NCBI GenBank assembly: GCA_903945495.1 | Contig: CAJAVU010000065.1 | Location: 1 to 35,798 of the forward strand | DNA: 35,798 nucleotides | Direction of reading: 5' to 3' | Source of the DNA: an uncultured Flavobacteriales bacterium | Lineage (GTDB): Bacteria > Bacteroidota > Bacteroidia > Flavobacteriales_D > Crocinitomicaceae | Part shown: in pieces, positions 15,283 to 21,971 of the stretch | Position numbering within the stretch: the first letter of the stretch is position 1 | Layout: each line of letters starts with the position of its first letter | Program-made: the position numbers and the translations under genes | The notes under the pieces: generated by a model | What the model saw: the letters and a program-made list of their open reading frames with translations, nothing else | Told to the model about the DNA's origin: nothing | The model's database searches: none

Positions 15283-16058
15283 GGTTTCACTAATGTAATG
15301 GTCACTCTTGTTCCACTTGGTTCAAGCAGTAAATAATCAATTTTTGCTCTCACCTGTTGGATGCGAGAGATAATATTCTTCAAACCTAATGAATCTGTTT
15401 TAGATAAATACGTTTCTGAAGGAATAAATCCTGTTCCGTTGTCATTCAATTCAATAATCATTTTGTTATTGTCGTGTCGAATGTTGAGTTCCACTTTTGT
15501 TGCCTTCGAATATTTCACAACGTTGTTGAGTAATTCTTGAATTACACGGTAAAGCGACAATTCAGTCGATTTGTCAATAAAAAAGGGCAACTCAACCTGC
15601 TGCTTGGTTTCAAATATGGTATTGCTTGATTCTTGAAAGCGTTTTACCAAATGAACAATTGCTTGCTGGAATCCTAATTCATCCAAGACAGATGGCATCA
15701 ATTCATTTGACAAGCGTCGTACGCTTTTACTAATCGTCAATAAATCATCATTTAATTTCTCTCTGGTTCCCTCATTCAGATCCATATAAATCAAACTCAT
15801 TTTAACCGCATTTACGGAAGATCCAATCTCATCGTGTAACTCCTGGGCAATGCGTTTTTGTTCGAGTTCTTTGGTTGTCAATACAGCATCCATCAATAAA
15901 CGCTGTGTTTCCATCTCCATTTCGGCAATCTGCGTCTTTTTCTTAAAGATACGTCGCTGATAAATCACGATAAAAACAATCACCATCACCGCGAGCATAA
16001 CCATCCCGCCTGTGCCCAAGGTCATCATAAAGACGATTTCGTTGTCGTTTAATTCCAT
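15279..16058 (-). CDS. Membrane-anchored sensor histidine kinase (HisKA_3 type), module B
   Basis: This 259-aa kinase has one N-terminal helix (residues ~9-33), a coiled linker, H75 in I-A-Q-E-L-H-D-E-I-G, N-box E-L-L-N-N-V-V-K-Y-S (~175-184), G-box D-N-G-T-G-F (~206-211) and S-L-G-L-K-N-I. Unlike the module A kinase it keeps the canonical D-N-G-x-G. It has no periplasmic sensor. It overlaps the 7TM gene by 10 nt and the regulator by 4 nt, so a translationally coupled unit is likely, with the 7TM protein as its probable input partner. Confidence 0.92.
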   Translation of the reverse strand: MELNDNEIVFMMTLGTGGMVMLAVMVIVFIVIYQRRIFKKKTQIAEMEMETQRLLMDAVLTTKELEQKRIAQELHDEIGSSVNAVKMSLIYMDLNEGTREKLNDDLLTISKSVRRLSNELMPSVLDELGFQQAIVHLVKRFQESSNTIFETKQQVELPFFIDKSTELSLYRVIQELLNNVVKYSKATKVELNIRHDNNKMIIELNDNGTGFIPSETYLSKTDSLGLKNIISRIQQVRAKIDYLLLEPSGTRVTITLVKP

Positions 16059-16729
16059 GTTGGTTCTGGTTTTTCTAGTTTACTTTTTCTTCTTTGATAG
16101 GCCTCAATGGACAAACCGATGCAAACAAGTACGTTGAAGACGATGGTCATGGCTGAAAAAAACGTGTCAAGGTTAAGGAACATATCCCTTGGAATTTTAT
16201 ACATTAAATAATTAATGAACAACCCCAAAATTAATGTACCTGAATAATAAATAAGTAAAGAAGAATTGATCCAAAAATGTGGATGGCGTTCGATGTACAA
16301 AACCTCACCCTTTTCATATATCTCAAAAAAGAACAGAAAAGAATAGAGAATAACCATTAAACTGTAAACGAATCCAATGTTTGAAGGATAAGCGGTTAAT
16401 GGTTCATAATAAATTGTATCAAAACCAGAGAAAATTACATATCCAACGAACAAACCAAGCACGAGCCTTTTAAAAAAGAGCTTTTCAAAAAGAAAAAAAT
16501 AATAAAGTGAAAAGATGCTTATTTCTAAATGTGCCAATACATGTTTCAAATACATGTTATTCTTTAGCTGATAAGCCTCATGATTCATCCATAAGACCAA
16601 AAATGGCAAGAGGATAAGGTACACAGAAAGCCATTTGTTCGATTTCGAGAAACGAGCAAAGAAAATTAGGGCCAGCACAAGACTGACCCAATTAAAACTT
16701 TCTGAAAAATAATTAAATGAGCTTCCCAA
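16049..16729 (-). CDS. Seven-helix integral membrane protein of signalling module B
   Basis: The 226-aa hydrophobic protein has about seven helices (residues ~9-25, 33-50, 66-88, 90-108, 116-134, 150-172 and 188-210) and a basic C-terminus. The start is TTG at 16729, 5 nt after the stop of the small-protein gene. No ATG lies nearby and a later start would lose the first helix. It matches the module A protein at 4745-5392 in size, topology, place in the operon and even TTG start use, although sequence identity is low. The probable role is the receptor subunit for the kinase. Confidence 0.8.
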   Translation of the reverse strand: MGSSFNYFSESFNWVSLVLALIFFARFSKSNKWLSVYLILLPFLVLWMNHEAYQLKNNMYLKHVLAHLEISIFSLYYFFLFEKLFFKRLVLGLFVGYVIFSGFDTIYYEPLTAYPSNIGFVYSLMVILYSFLFFFEIYEKGEVLYIERHPHFWINSSLLIYYSGTLILGLFINYLMYKIPRDMFLNLDTFFSAMTIVFNVLVCIGLSIEAYQRRKSKLEKPEPTWN

Positions 16730-16734
16730 AAAAA

Positions 16735-17046
16735 TTAATTATCAGAATTCAATACATTTCTACTTCCACAAACAATAGGGCATTTAATACCTCTGTCTGC
16801 AACAATACTCAATACATCATTTTCATTTGCGTCTACCCCCACTAAAACTAAGGTGTTTTTTCCATCGGTATCGATTGCAAAATGGAAACGAATTCCAACG
16901 ACTCCAGGCTGACCTAAAAGTTGATTGATGATGCTTTTACCGTAGTAAACAGCATTGCCATTTGAATTCGTTCTTCTCCATTGTTTAGTCATTGCAGCAC
17001 CTTCTGCTAGAGTAATGATTCCCCCTTCTATTCCATTAAAAGCCAT
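16735..17046 (-). CDS. Small protein with C-terminal CPxxC motif, first gene of signalling module B
   Basis: This 103-aa protein is homologous to the 104-aa product of 4429-4743 along its whole length: E-G-G-I-I-T-L-A-E-G, G-K near residue 36, V-V-G-I-R, I-D-T-D-G, V-G-V-D-A-N-E-N-D and the ending C-P-I-V-C-G-S-R-N-V-L-N-S. It has no signal peptide or membrane helix. It heads a four-gene operon whose later genes encode a 7TM protein, a kinase and a regulator. Conservation of the C-terminal motif between two otherwise diverged copies marks it as the functional core. Confidence 0.85.
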   Translation of the reverse strand: MAFNGIEGGIITLAEGAAMTKQWRRTNSNGNAVYYGKSIINQLLGQPGVVGIRFHFAIDTDGKNTLVLVGVDANENDVLSIVADRGIKCPIVCGSRNVLNSDN

Positions 17047-17207
17047 AATAATCGTGGTTTACAAGTTTATGGACGTGAATGTATAAATTATTTTGAATAA
17101 TCGATACTGCAAATTCTAAATCATTCAGAAACGCACTAAATATGAGGAACTAACAAAATAAAATAGGTGGTTTACCGCATCGAAACTGCGGTTTACCGTA
17201 TAGCGAA
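17047..17207. other. Upstream region of module B with degenerate copies of the local promoter motif
   Basis: The region is gene-free. It contains AGGTGGTTTACCGCA (from ~17164) and GCGGTTTACCGTA (from ~17189), which resemble the GGTGGTTTCCCC part of the duplicated block that follows. No exact TTG-N19-TAnnTTTG promoter was found for module B. Confidence 0.4.
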
Positions 17208-17276
17208 GTGCGGAGTTCCGCACTAAAAATAGGTGGTTTCCCCTCTTTTATATGCGGAAACTACACTCTACCTTTG
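17208..17276 (+). promoter_or_regulatory. Promoter block copy 1: palindrome, GGTGGTTTCCCC box and TAnnTTTG
   Basis: GTGCGGA-GT-TCCGCAC (17208-17223) is followed by AAAAATAGGTGGTTTCCCCTC and then, 29 nt after the start of CCCCTC, by TACCTTTG (17269-17276), an exact -7 box. The second copy at 17481-17548 has the same spacing throughout. It would start transcription near 17283, ahead of the candidate small RNA. Confidence 0.55.
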
Positions 17277-17279
17277 TTC

Positions 17280-17439
17280 TGTTCAAAGTCGCTTAAGATA
17301 AACTCATCCTTTATTTCGCGTTTTCAACAATGAAGATTAATTTTTTTTAGGTTAACAGACTTCTTACCGAAGTTCAAAATAAAATTACCGCTTCTACAAT
17401 TACCTATTTAGTCCTCCGATCATTCGGAGGACTTTTTTC
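17280..17439 (+). ncRNA. Candidate small RNA between a -7 box and a strong terminator
   Basis: A TAnnTTTG box at 17269-17276 and a rho-independent terminator ending at 17439 bracket about 155 nt with no coding frame beyond a 6-codon one (M-K-I-N-F-F at 17331). This layout fits an independent small RNA or the leader of a lost gene. The RNA family is not recognised. Confidence 0.4.
17410..17439 (+). terminator. Rho-independent terminator
   Basis: AGTCCTCCGA (17410-17419), loop TCAT, then TCGGAGGACT (17424-17433) is a perfect 10-bp stem followed by a T-run. No plus-strand gene precedes it in the last 2 kb, which is why a small RNA is suspected. Confidence 0.85.
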
Positions 17440-17480
17440 ATGTAAATAGGAGAATAATTGCGTGTTTCACTCTCTGGAAA

Positions 17481-17548
17481 TGCGGAGTTCCGCACAAAAA
17501 AAAGGGTAGTTCCCCTCTTTTTTCGTTAGATACTATGGCCTAGATTTG
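17481..17548 (+). promoter_or_regulatory. Promoter block copy 2 for the DUF3606 gene
   Basis: TGCGGAGTTCCGCAC (17481-17495), then an A-run, GGGTAGTTCCCCTC, and 29 nt after the start of CCCCTC the -7 box TAGATTTG (17541-17548). The block is the same length as copy 1 (68 bp) without indels. The start codon at 17565 is 17 nt past the box. Confidence 0.55.
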
Positions 17549-17564
17549 TTGAAAATTGATAGCC

Positions 17565-17765
17565 ATGAATCAAGCAAATTTTAAACCAAGCAAAATGGAT
17601 CTTTCAGATCAAATGAAAGTGAATGAATGGTGTGCAAAATTGAACTGCAATGAGCAGGTGTTACACTATTGTGTGAGTCATGTAGGTAAATCTCTTACAT
17701 CCGTTGAGGCATTTTTACAAATGAATCGCGATTGGTTGAGTTATCGATTTTCAATTAATAATTAA
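17565..17765 (+). CDS. DUF3606-like small protein
   Basis: The 66-aa soluble product follows the DUF3606 pattern: D-L-S-D-Q-M-K-V-N-E-W-C-A-K-L-N-C, then V-L-H-Y-C-V-S-H-V-G-K-S-L-T-S-V-E-A-F-L. The family is of unknown function. ATG 17565 is preferred to a TTG at 17556 because it lies 17 nt after a good -7 box, leaving a short leader. A second small gene follows after 14 nt, probably in the same transcript. Confidence 0.75.
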   Translation: MNQANFKPSKMDLSDQMKVNEWCAKLNCNEQVLHYCVSHVGKSLTSVEAFLQMNRDWLSYRFSINN

Positions 17766-17779
17766 ATTTTTTTACACTG

Positions 17780-18034
17780 ATGATTACTATGAGTTCAATA
17801 TGTTGGAAAGAGTTTGATTTGAGAAAGCAAGCCGAAGGTGGTGATATTCGCTATTTTTCGTTCAACGAATGGGAAATTGATTACCTCGTTGAAAGAATGA
17901 GAGAGGAGAATCCTGAATTTTCAGAAATACGAATCCTTCGAGCTATTTTAACATGCTGTGAAACGATTCCTGCGCCACATCCAAAAAATGAATTTTACGA
18001 ATACGTTCTCAACAAGCTGCGAGAATTAAATTAA
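17780..18034 (+). CDS. Hypothetical small protein, 84 aa
   Basis: The soluble, charged product has R-Y-F-S-F-N-E-W-E-I-D-Y-L-V-E-R-M-R near the middle and a Cys pair in L-T-C-C-E-T-I-P. No family is recognised. It starts 14 nt after the DUF3606 gene on the same strand, and a second in-frame ATG three codons in (17789) is an equally good start. It is probably a co-transcribed partner of the DUF3606 gene. Confidence 0.6.
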   Translation: MITMSSICWKEFDLRKQAEGGDIRYFSFNEWEIDYLVERMREENPEFSEIRILRAILTCCETIPAPHPKNEFYEYVLNKLRELN

Positions 18035-18082
18035 GATGCATTCACAATATACCTAACCTGACCACTTTTTAACTTTCTAAGC

Positions 18083-18175
18083 TAACCACTATTCACTCAC
18101 TTCGCTTAGAACTGAACAGTTCAAATTTAACCACTATTCATTTATTCCATGGATTCACTGACCAAATCCATGGAA
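18083..18175. repeat. Short direct repeats and hairpins
   Basis: TAACCACTATTCA occurs twice (from ~18083 and ~18128). GAACTG-AA-CAGTTC (18109-18122) is a palindrome. TTCCATGGATT (18145-18155) pairs perfectly with AATCCATGGAA (18165-18175). The last hairpin may terminate the DUF3606 transcript. The direct repeats are unexplained. Confidence 0.5.
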
Positions 18176-18223
18176 TTAACCCTTTTTCACAAAATAAAGG
18201 TGCTTCATTTGACAAAAGCTCGC

Positions 18224-18231
18224 TATTTTTG
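18224..18231 (+). promoter_or_regulatory. Candidate -7 box of the secreted coiled-coil gene
   Basis: TATTTTTG matches TAnnTTTG and lies 23 nt before the ATG at 18255. The -33 element at the ideal spacing is poor; a TTG (TTGAC, from 18210) is closer than usual. Confidence 0.4.
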
Positions 18232-18254
18232 AGGAATACATTATAGCACCTCAG

Positions 18255-19058
18255 ATGAAATTTATTTTAAGCATTGTAGTAAGCCTTGTAATCGGAAATG
18301 TGTTTTCACAAAATTTTAAGCATTTCTATCGCGAAAACTATAATAAGCTATTTCCTAACAATAAAACGATTCAGATTGAGAAACTATCCCAGCAAAATGA
18401 TAGCTTAAAGCGCTTATCTGATAGTTTGAAAAGGGAACAATCGGTTGCTCTTGAAAAAATCAATTCGTTGAAACGAGATGTAATTGATTTAAAGACCGAA
18501 CTTCACGCTGAGCAGGAAAAAGTAAAAGCAGCCAATTCGAGCAGTACATCCGAAGTTGTGATTTTAAGAGATTCCATTGCTAGGCTGACATTCCCACTTG
18601 TTCAAGTGCGCGAAGAATTAGTTACCAAAAAAGGCGTGCAAGACCCAACACTACTAAACACGTTCAATTGGCGCATGTATCAGTTGGTAGAAACTGGAAC
18701 TCCGGATTATAAAGGACGTTATACATGGACAACTGAACTATTCAAACAAGTTGGCGATACCTTGGTTAAAATCAAAAATGTAGATCTCTTTAAAGCCGAA
18801 AAAATTGCAGACTTAGAAAAGTTAATCAATGATCGCTTGGAAGAAGATTTCAAAGCAATGAAGATTAGCGATGCAGAATGTTTCCAAGGTCGTCGTTACT
18901 ATAAAGCTGTTAAATTAACGGATATGCGTATTTCATTGAGCGATCATTCAGAAATCACATTCGAAATCCTACATGGCTTAAGTGTTGCTTGTTTTGCGGT
19001 AAACGCTTCATCAACAACCTTCAAAATTGAGGAATTAAAAGCGTTTTTTGTGGAGTGA
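18255..19058 (+). CDS. Secreted coiled-coil protein of unknown function
   Basis: The 267-aa product begins with a signal peptide (M-K-F-I-L-S-I-V-V-S-L-V-I-G-N-V-F-S-Q, probable cleavage after S18). A heptad-like coiled coil follows at about residues 42-95, rich in S-L-K-R-L-S-D-S-L-K type repeats, and then a globular C-terminal domain of about 150 residues with no recognised family (F-N-W-R-M-Y-Q-L-V-E, F-Q-G-R-R-Y-Y-K-A-V-K). It is likely periplasmic or exported. It is a single gene with its own -7 box upstream and a hairpin terminator at 19087-19116. Confidence 0.8.
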   Translation: MKFILSIVVSLVIGNVFSQNFKHFYRENYNKLFPNNKTIQIEKLSQQNDSLKRLSDSLKREQSVALEKINSLKRDVIDLKTELHAEQEKVKAANSSSTSEVVILRDSIARLTFPLVQVREELVTKKGVQDPTLLNTFNWRMYQLVETGTPDYKGRYTWTTELFKQVGDTLVKIKNVDLFKAEKIADLEKLINDRLEEDFKAMKISDAECFQGRRYYKAVKLTDMRISLSDHSEITFEILHGLSVACFAVNASSTTFKIEELKAFFVE

Positions 19059-19086
19059 TTCTCTAAAATAACTTTGTTTAAATAGG

Positions 19087-19116
19087 AAAGGTACGGTTTA
19101 TCGTGCCTTTTTTTAT
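19087..19116 (+). terminator. Rho-independent terminator
   Basis: AAAGGTACG and CGTGCCTTT (one G-T pair) form a 9-bp stem with a 6-nt loop, followed by a T-run, 28 nt after the coiled-coil gene stop. Confidence 0.75.
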
Positions 19117-19184
19117 TTAGATAAAAAGATCTGGAAACAAAAAAGGGACGATGTAAATTTTGTTAAATGGTGATAGACGGAATC

Positions 19185-19210
19185 CCTGTCTTCGCTGTAG
19201 CTCCGACAGG
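19185..19210. repeat. Hairpin resembling an interspersed palindromic repeat
   Basis: CCTGTC (19185-19190) pairs with GACAGG (19205-19210) around a 14-nt GC-rich loop, and is flanked by CCC and CAGGG. Its base composition is unlike its AT-rich surroundings, suggesting a dispersed repeat unit. The two flanking phrases TGGTGATAGACG (~19168) and TGGTGATGGACG (~19276) are near-identical direct repeats. Confidence 0.45.
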
Positions 19211-19245
19211 CAGGGAACCGAACGACACAAGTTGTATGAAATAAA

Positions 19246-19269
19246 AAAGGGAAGCTGTTGCTTCCCTTT
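19246..19269. terminator. Strong hairpin, terminator-like in both directions
   Basis: AAAGGGAAGC, loop TGTT, GCTTCCCTTT: a perfect 10-bp stem with a T-run on the plus side and an A-run on the other. It lies in the 402-bp gap before the second integrase (19059-19460), which holds no gene. Confidence 0.6.
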
Positions 19270-19401
19270 CTTCAGTGGTGATGGACGTACCACAACATCT
19301 TATTGATTATCAAATCATTAATAATATAAAACGCTATTATTCAATTAATTACAATATTAATAGGTTAATCAATTGATAATTAACGCTATATTTAATCTGT
19401 T

Positions 19402-19446
19402 TTTTTCACCGTATTTTTCACCGTAAATTATATAATATTACATTTG
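19402..19446 (+). promoter_or_regulatory. Integrase promoter with a tandem 12-bp repeat
   Basis: TTTTTCACCGTA occurs twice in perfect tandem (19402-19413, 19414-19425), covering the -33 region of a -7 box TACATTTG (19439-19446). The start codon at 19461 follows by 14 nt. Binding of a regulator or the integrase to the repeats would block the promoter. Confidence 0.5.
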
Positions 19447-19460
19447 TAAAAACGGAAGTG

Positions 19461-20903
19461 ATGAAGCAACCTAGGATACGATACTTTCTCGAACCTCATA
19501 CAGACAGATTTGGAATGCGAACAAGACAAGAACTTGTGATGGCAGAGGTGAACGCTGGATTCATTGAAATCATAAATGGTAAACGAAAATACAAACGATT
19601 TAAAGTAAGTCTGGAGGAACGCATTCATCCAGATAACTTTGGTTATTTGAAGGAAAATTATAAGTTCAATAAATATCTGCTAGAATCATACTCAAATCGC
19701 ACAAAGAAAAGCTCATTACAATTGAAAATGAATCGACTAGAAAATGACGTAATACAGGTTTATCATTACTTTCTATCAAACTTAGAGCAACCAAGTTCTG
19801 AAGAGTTTAAACGAGAATTGCTTACTCGAATGGGCCGCACTTTGCGATACAAGGAAATTCAAACATTCCCTACCTTAAAAGAAGCTATTGCTAAAGTGAT
19901 TGATGATGAACGTAAAATGTTAAGGTCAGCCAGTGATAAAAAAAGAGAAAATACTATAAAAACATACAATACCCTTTTACATTATATTGAACGCTATGAG
20001 CATGTAACGAGCAAGACGTTAGAATTAAATGCATTTGACAAACCGACATATTTACATTTCTGGAAAATTCAAAATGATATAGTAAAAGGCTTAATTGTCT
20101 GTGAGATAGAAGGACAGCGCAAGGTGGCTAAAACTAGTTATGGCATGCTGTCTTCATCAGTCAACAAATATCAAAACTTAATGAAGACACTCATTAAGCG
20201 AACTGGTCACGACATACAACTCGATTTTAATGAAAAAGGTCTTATCGCACAAAAAACAAGTAACCGCAAAGACTTGTACCTGACTTCCGATGAATTGAAC
20301 AAAATAATTAATTTTAAGTCAACAGATTCAAAGTTGGTGCAAGCTCAGGATTATGTAATTCTTGCTAGTATGATGGGCATGCGTCATGAATCTATGTCAG
20401 AAGCATTTGATAAATCTATACAGACCAACGAAAGTAATTCATCAGGTTTCTGTTACATTCATTCAAAACAAAACAAAACCAACACAGAAGCATACATACC
20501 ACTATTCAAGCCAGCACTTGATATTCTGCAAAAGCATGACAACCGTTTTCCAAAATTTCCTGAGAACAGTAAAATAAATAAATACGTTAAGGAGTTATTA
20601 AAAGAAATTGGAATAACTAGAAAGGAGAAATTGAAATTTTTTCCTTATCTGGATAAGCCATTTGAATTGGAAGAACCTATTTACAACTTAATTTCTACAC
20701 ACGATTTCCGTAAAACTTTTTATACTAACTTATCTATTCTGAATGTATCAGAAAGCACAATTGACCTAGTTACACACCCATCCAAATCAAGCGCTAAAAT
20801 GAGTCGCGTTTATGATAAATCGACACTTTTAGACAGAGCTAGAAAGTTCTATAATGAAGTAAGGATAAGGTGTGAAAAACAATCGATATTTTATTTTGAA
20901 TAA
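19461..20903 (+). CDS. Tyrosine recombinase of the second island
   Basis: This 480-aa recombinase has a catalytic domain in the C-terminal third. The first Arg is in M-M-G-M-R-H-E-S-M, the H-x-x-R box is T-H-D-F-R-K-T-F, the second His is in L-V-T-H-P-S-K-S-S, and the nucleophile is Y in S-R-V-Y-D-K-S. The N-terminal half is charged and helical, as in arm- and core-binding domains. Unlike the integrase at 12814-14061 it keeps the first Arg, so the two are not close relatives. ATG 19461 is chosen over GTG 19458. It marks the left part of an accessory region that runs through the restriction-modification genes. Confidence 0.88.
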   Translation: MKQPRIRYFLEPHTDRFGMRTRQELVMAEVNAGFIEIINGKRKYKRFKVSLEERIHPDNFGYLKENYKFNKYLLESYSNRTKKSSLQLKMNRLENDVIQVYHYFLSNLEQPSSEEFKRELLTRMGRTLRYKEIQTFPTLKEAIAKVIDDERKMLRSASDKKRENTIKTYNTLLHYIERYEHVTSKTLELNAFDKPTYLHFWKIQNDIVKGLIVCEIEGQRKVAKTSYGMLSSSVNKYQNLMKTLIKRTGHDIQLDFNEKGLIAQKTSNRKDLYLTSDELNKIINFKSTDSKLVQAQDYVILASMMGMRHESMSEAFDKSIQTNESNSSGFCYIHSKQNKTNTEAYIPLFKPALDILQKHDNRFPKFPENSKINKYVKELLKEIGITRKEKLKFFPYLDKPFELEEPIYNLISTHDFRKTFYTNLSILNVSESTIDLVTHPSKSSAKMSRVYDKSTLLDRARKFYNEVRIRCEKQSIFYFE

Positions 20904-20959
20904 TCTACCCTAAAATACTGACTTTACCATTGTCACCACATATTTATAATTAAAAAAAT

Positions 20960-21316
20960 ATGAGAGACAAATTTATTCAATTTCGAATCAACGATAGTTC
21001 GAAAAAAGCATTTCAGTTGAATTGCAAAGCCAATAAAAAAAGTATGAGCGAGGTTCTCTTCGAATTCATTAATACATCAACACATCAATATACACAATCG
21101 TGTATTTCTCATTTTGAACGAATAGAAAACTTAGATTTTTCCCCTACCCTTAGAACTCTTTTAATCAACTATTCAATAGGGCTGGATGAAGAATATGCAT
21201 GCATCACCGAAGGCCATCTAATTCAATTATACGAGGAGCTTATTTCGAAAAATGAACTCCATCTTTTATTTGAATGGCATTCATTTCAGAATCGTATACG
21301 CTCTGAGTTCTCATAA
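20960..21316 (+). CDS. Ribbon-helix-helix-like protein, 118 aa
   Basis: The N-terminal ~40 residues (F-I-Q-F-R-I-N-D-S-S-K-K-A-F, then N-K-K-S-M-S-E-V-L-F-E-F-I) have the beta-strand/two-helix pattern of ribbon-helix-helix DNA-binding proteins. The remaining 75 residues are helical without a known family. It starts 57 nt after the integrase on the same strand and may regulate the island's integrase or plasmid-like functions. No antitoxin/toxin partner is evident next to it. Confidence 0.6.
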   Translation: MRDKFIQFRINDSSKKAFQLNCKANKKSMSEVLFEFINTSTHQYTQSCISHFERIENLDFSPTLRTLLINYSIGLDEEYACITEGHLIQLYEELISKNELHLLFEWHSFQNRIRSEFS

Positions 21317-21325
21317 AGAAGTAAT

Positions 21326-21359
21326 ACATAGGGAGGGGTACCCATTCCACTCCCTATGT
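21326..21359. repeat. Perfect 10-bp inverted repeat with nested palindrome
   Basis: ACATAGGGAG (21326-21335) pairs with CTCCCTATGT (21350-21359), and the loop contains GGGTACCC. It starts 10 nt after the RHH gene stop, but lacks a T-run. It may be a weak terminator, an operator or a cruciform site. Confidence 0.5.
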
Positions 21360-21569
21360 GAACCTTTATAACACCCCCCTATGGTGAATTGGATAAAAGG
21401 CATTCGGAATGGTTCAAAAATATTTTTGATAAATTTTAGAGTAAAAAATTGGACTTCATTGTTCCGTATTGTAGGATGTATATCACGTTGGTGCTGCACG
21501 ACCATAACTTAAAAACAAACAAAATTCCCCAGAAAAATGGGATAACATTAGATAGATAAAGAAATAAAA

Positions 21570-21971
21570 ATGAACATTTCAAAAATTTTAAAAAATGGAC
21601 GGAAAATTACCGTCAACAATATTAATATAGATAGCGTTTACGACCGTATTTTTATAGAACCCTCCTCACCAGAAATGATAAATGAATTAATGGACACCTT
21701 TCGCTATCCCTCATGTCAATGGGGTGATTATCGCTCATCTATAATGAGAAAAGATTTTGATAAAATAGCACAAGGAATTCTGCCAGATTTTTTCATATCA
21801 TTATGGTTGACCAGTTCACCTCTTAATGATGATAATTTTGACGGTAGCGAATTAATTATCAGTTTTTTTTCGAATCTAGATATTAGTAAAACATTGGATG
21901 AAATAATAAGTGATGGACTAGACGATATAGATAATGTATATGAGGATTATGCAATGAATTTTGAATTATGA
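21570..21971 (+). CDS. Hypothetical acidic protein, 133 aa
   Basis: The soluble product is acidic, with S-Q-W-G-D-Y-style aromatic residues in the middle (S-C-Q-W-G-D-Y-R-S-S) and a C-terminal D/E-rich stretch (S-D-G-L-D-D-I-D-N-V-Y-E-D-Y). No family is recognised. Acidic small proteins of this kind are often immunity or anti-repressor proteins, but nothing here proves that. Its 3' end overlaps the convergent 489-aa gene by 25 nt. Confidence 0.6.
   Translation: MNISKILKNGRKITVNNINIDSVYDRIFIEPSSPEMINELMDTFRYPSCQWGDYRSSIMRKDFDKIAQGILPDFFISLWLTSSPLNDDNFDGSELIISFFSNLDISKTLDEIISDGLDDIDNVYEDYAMNFEL

Noticed and set aside
19164-19290. A second tRNA gene near the integrase
   Set aside because: Some phrases look like the reverse of a tRNA T-arm, but no cloverleaf with acceptor and anticodon stems can be formed.
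20960-21971. Toxin-antitoxin pair formed by the RHH protein and the 133-aa protein
   Set aside because: They are 253 nt apart with a hairpin between, and the second protein has no toxin motif.
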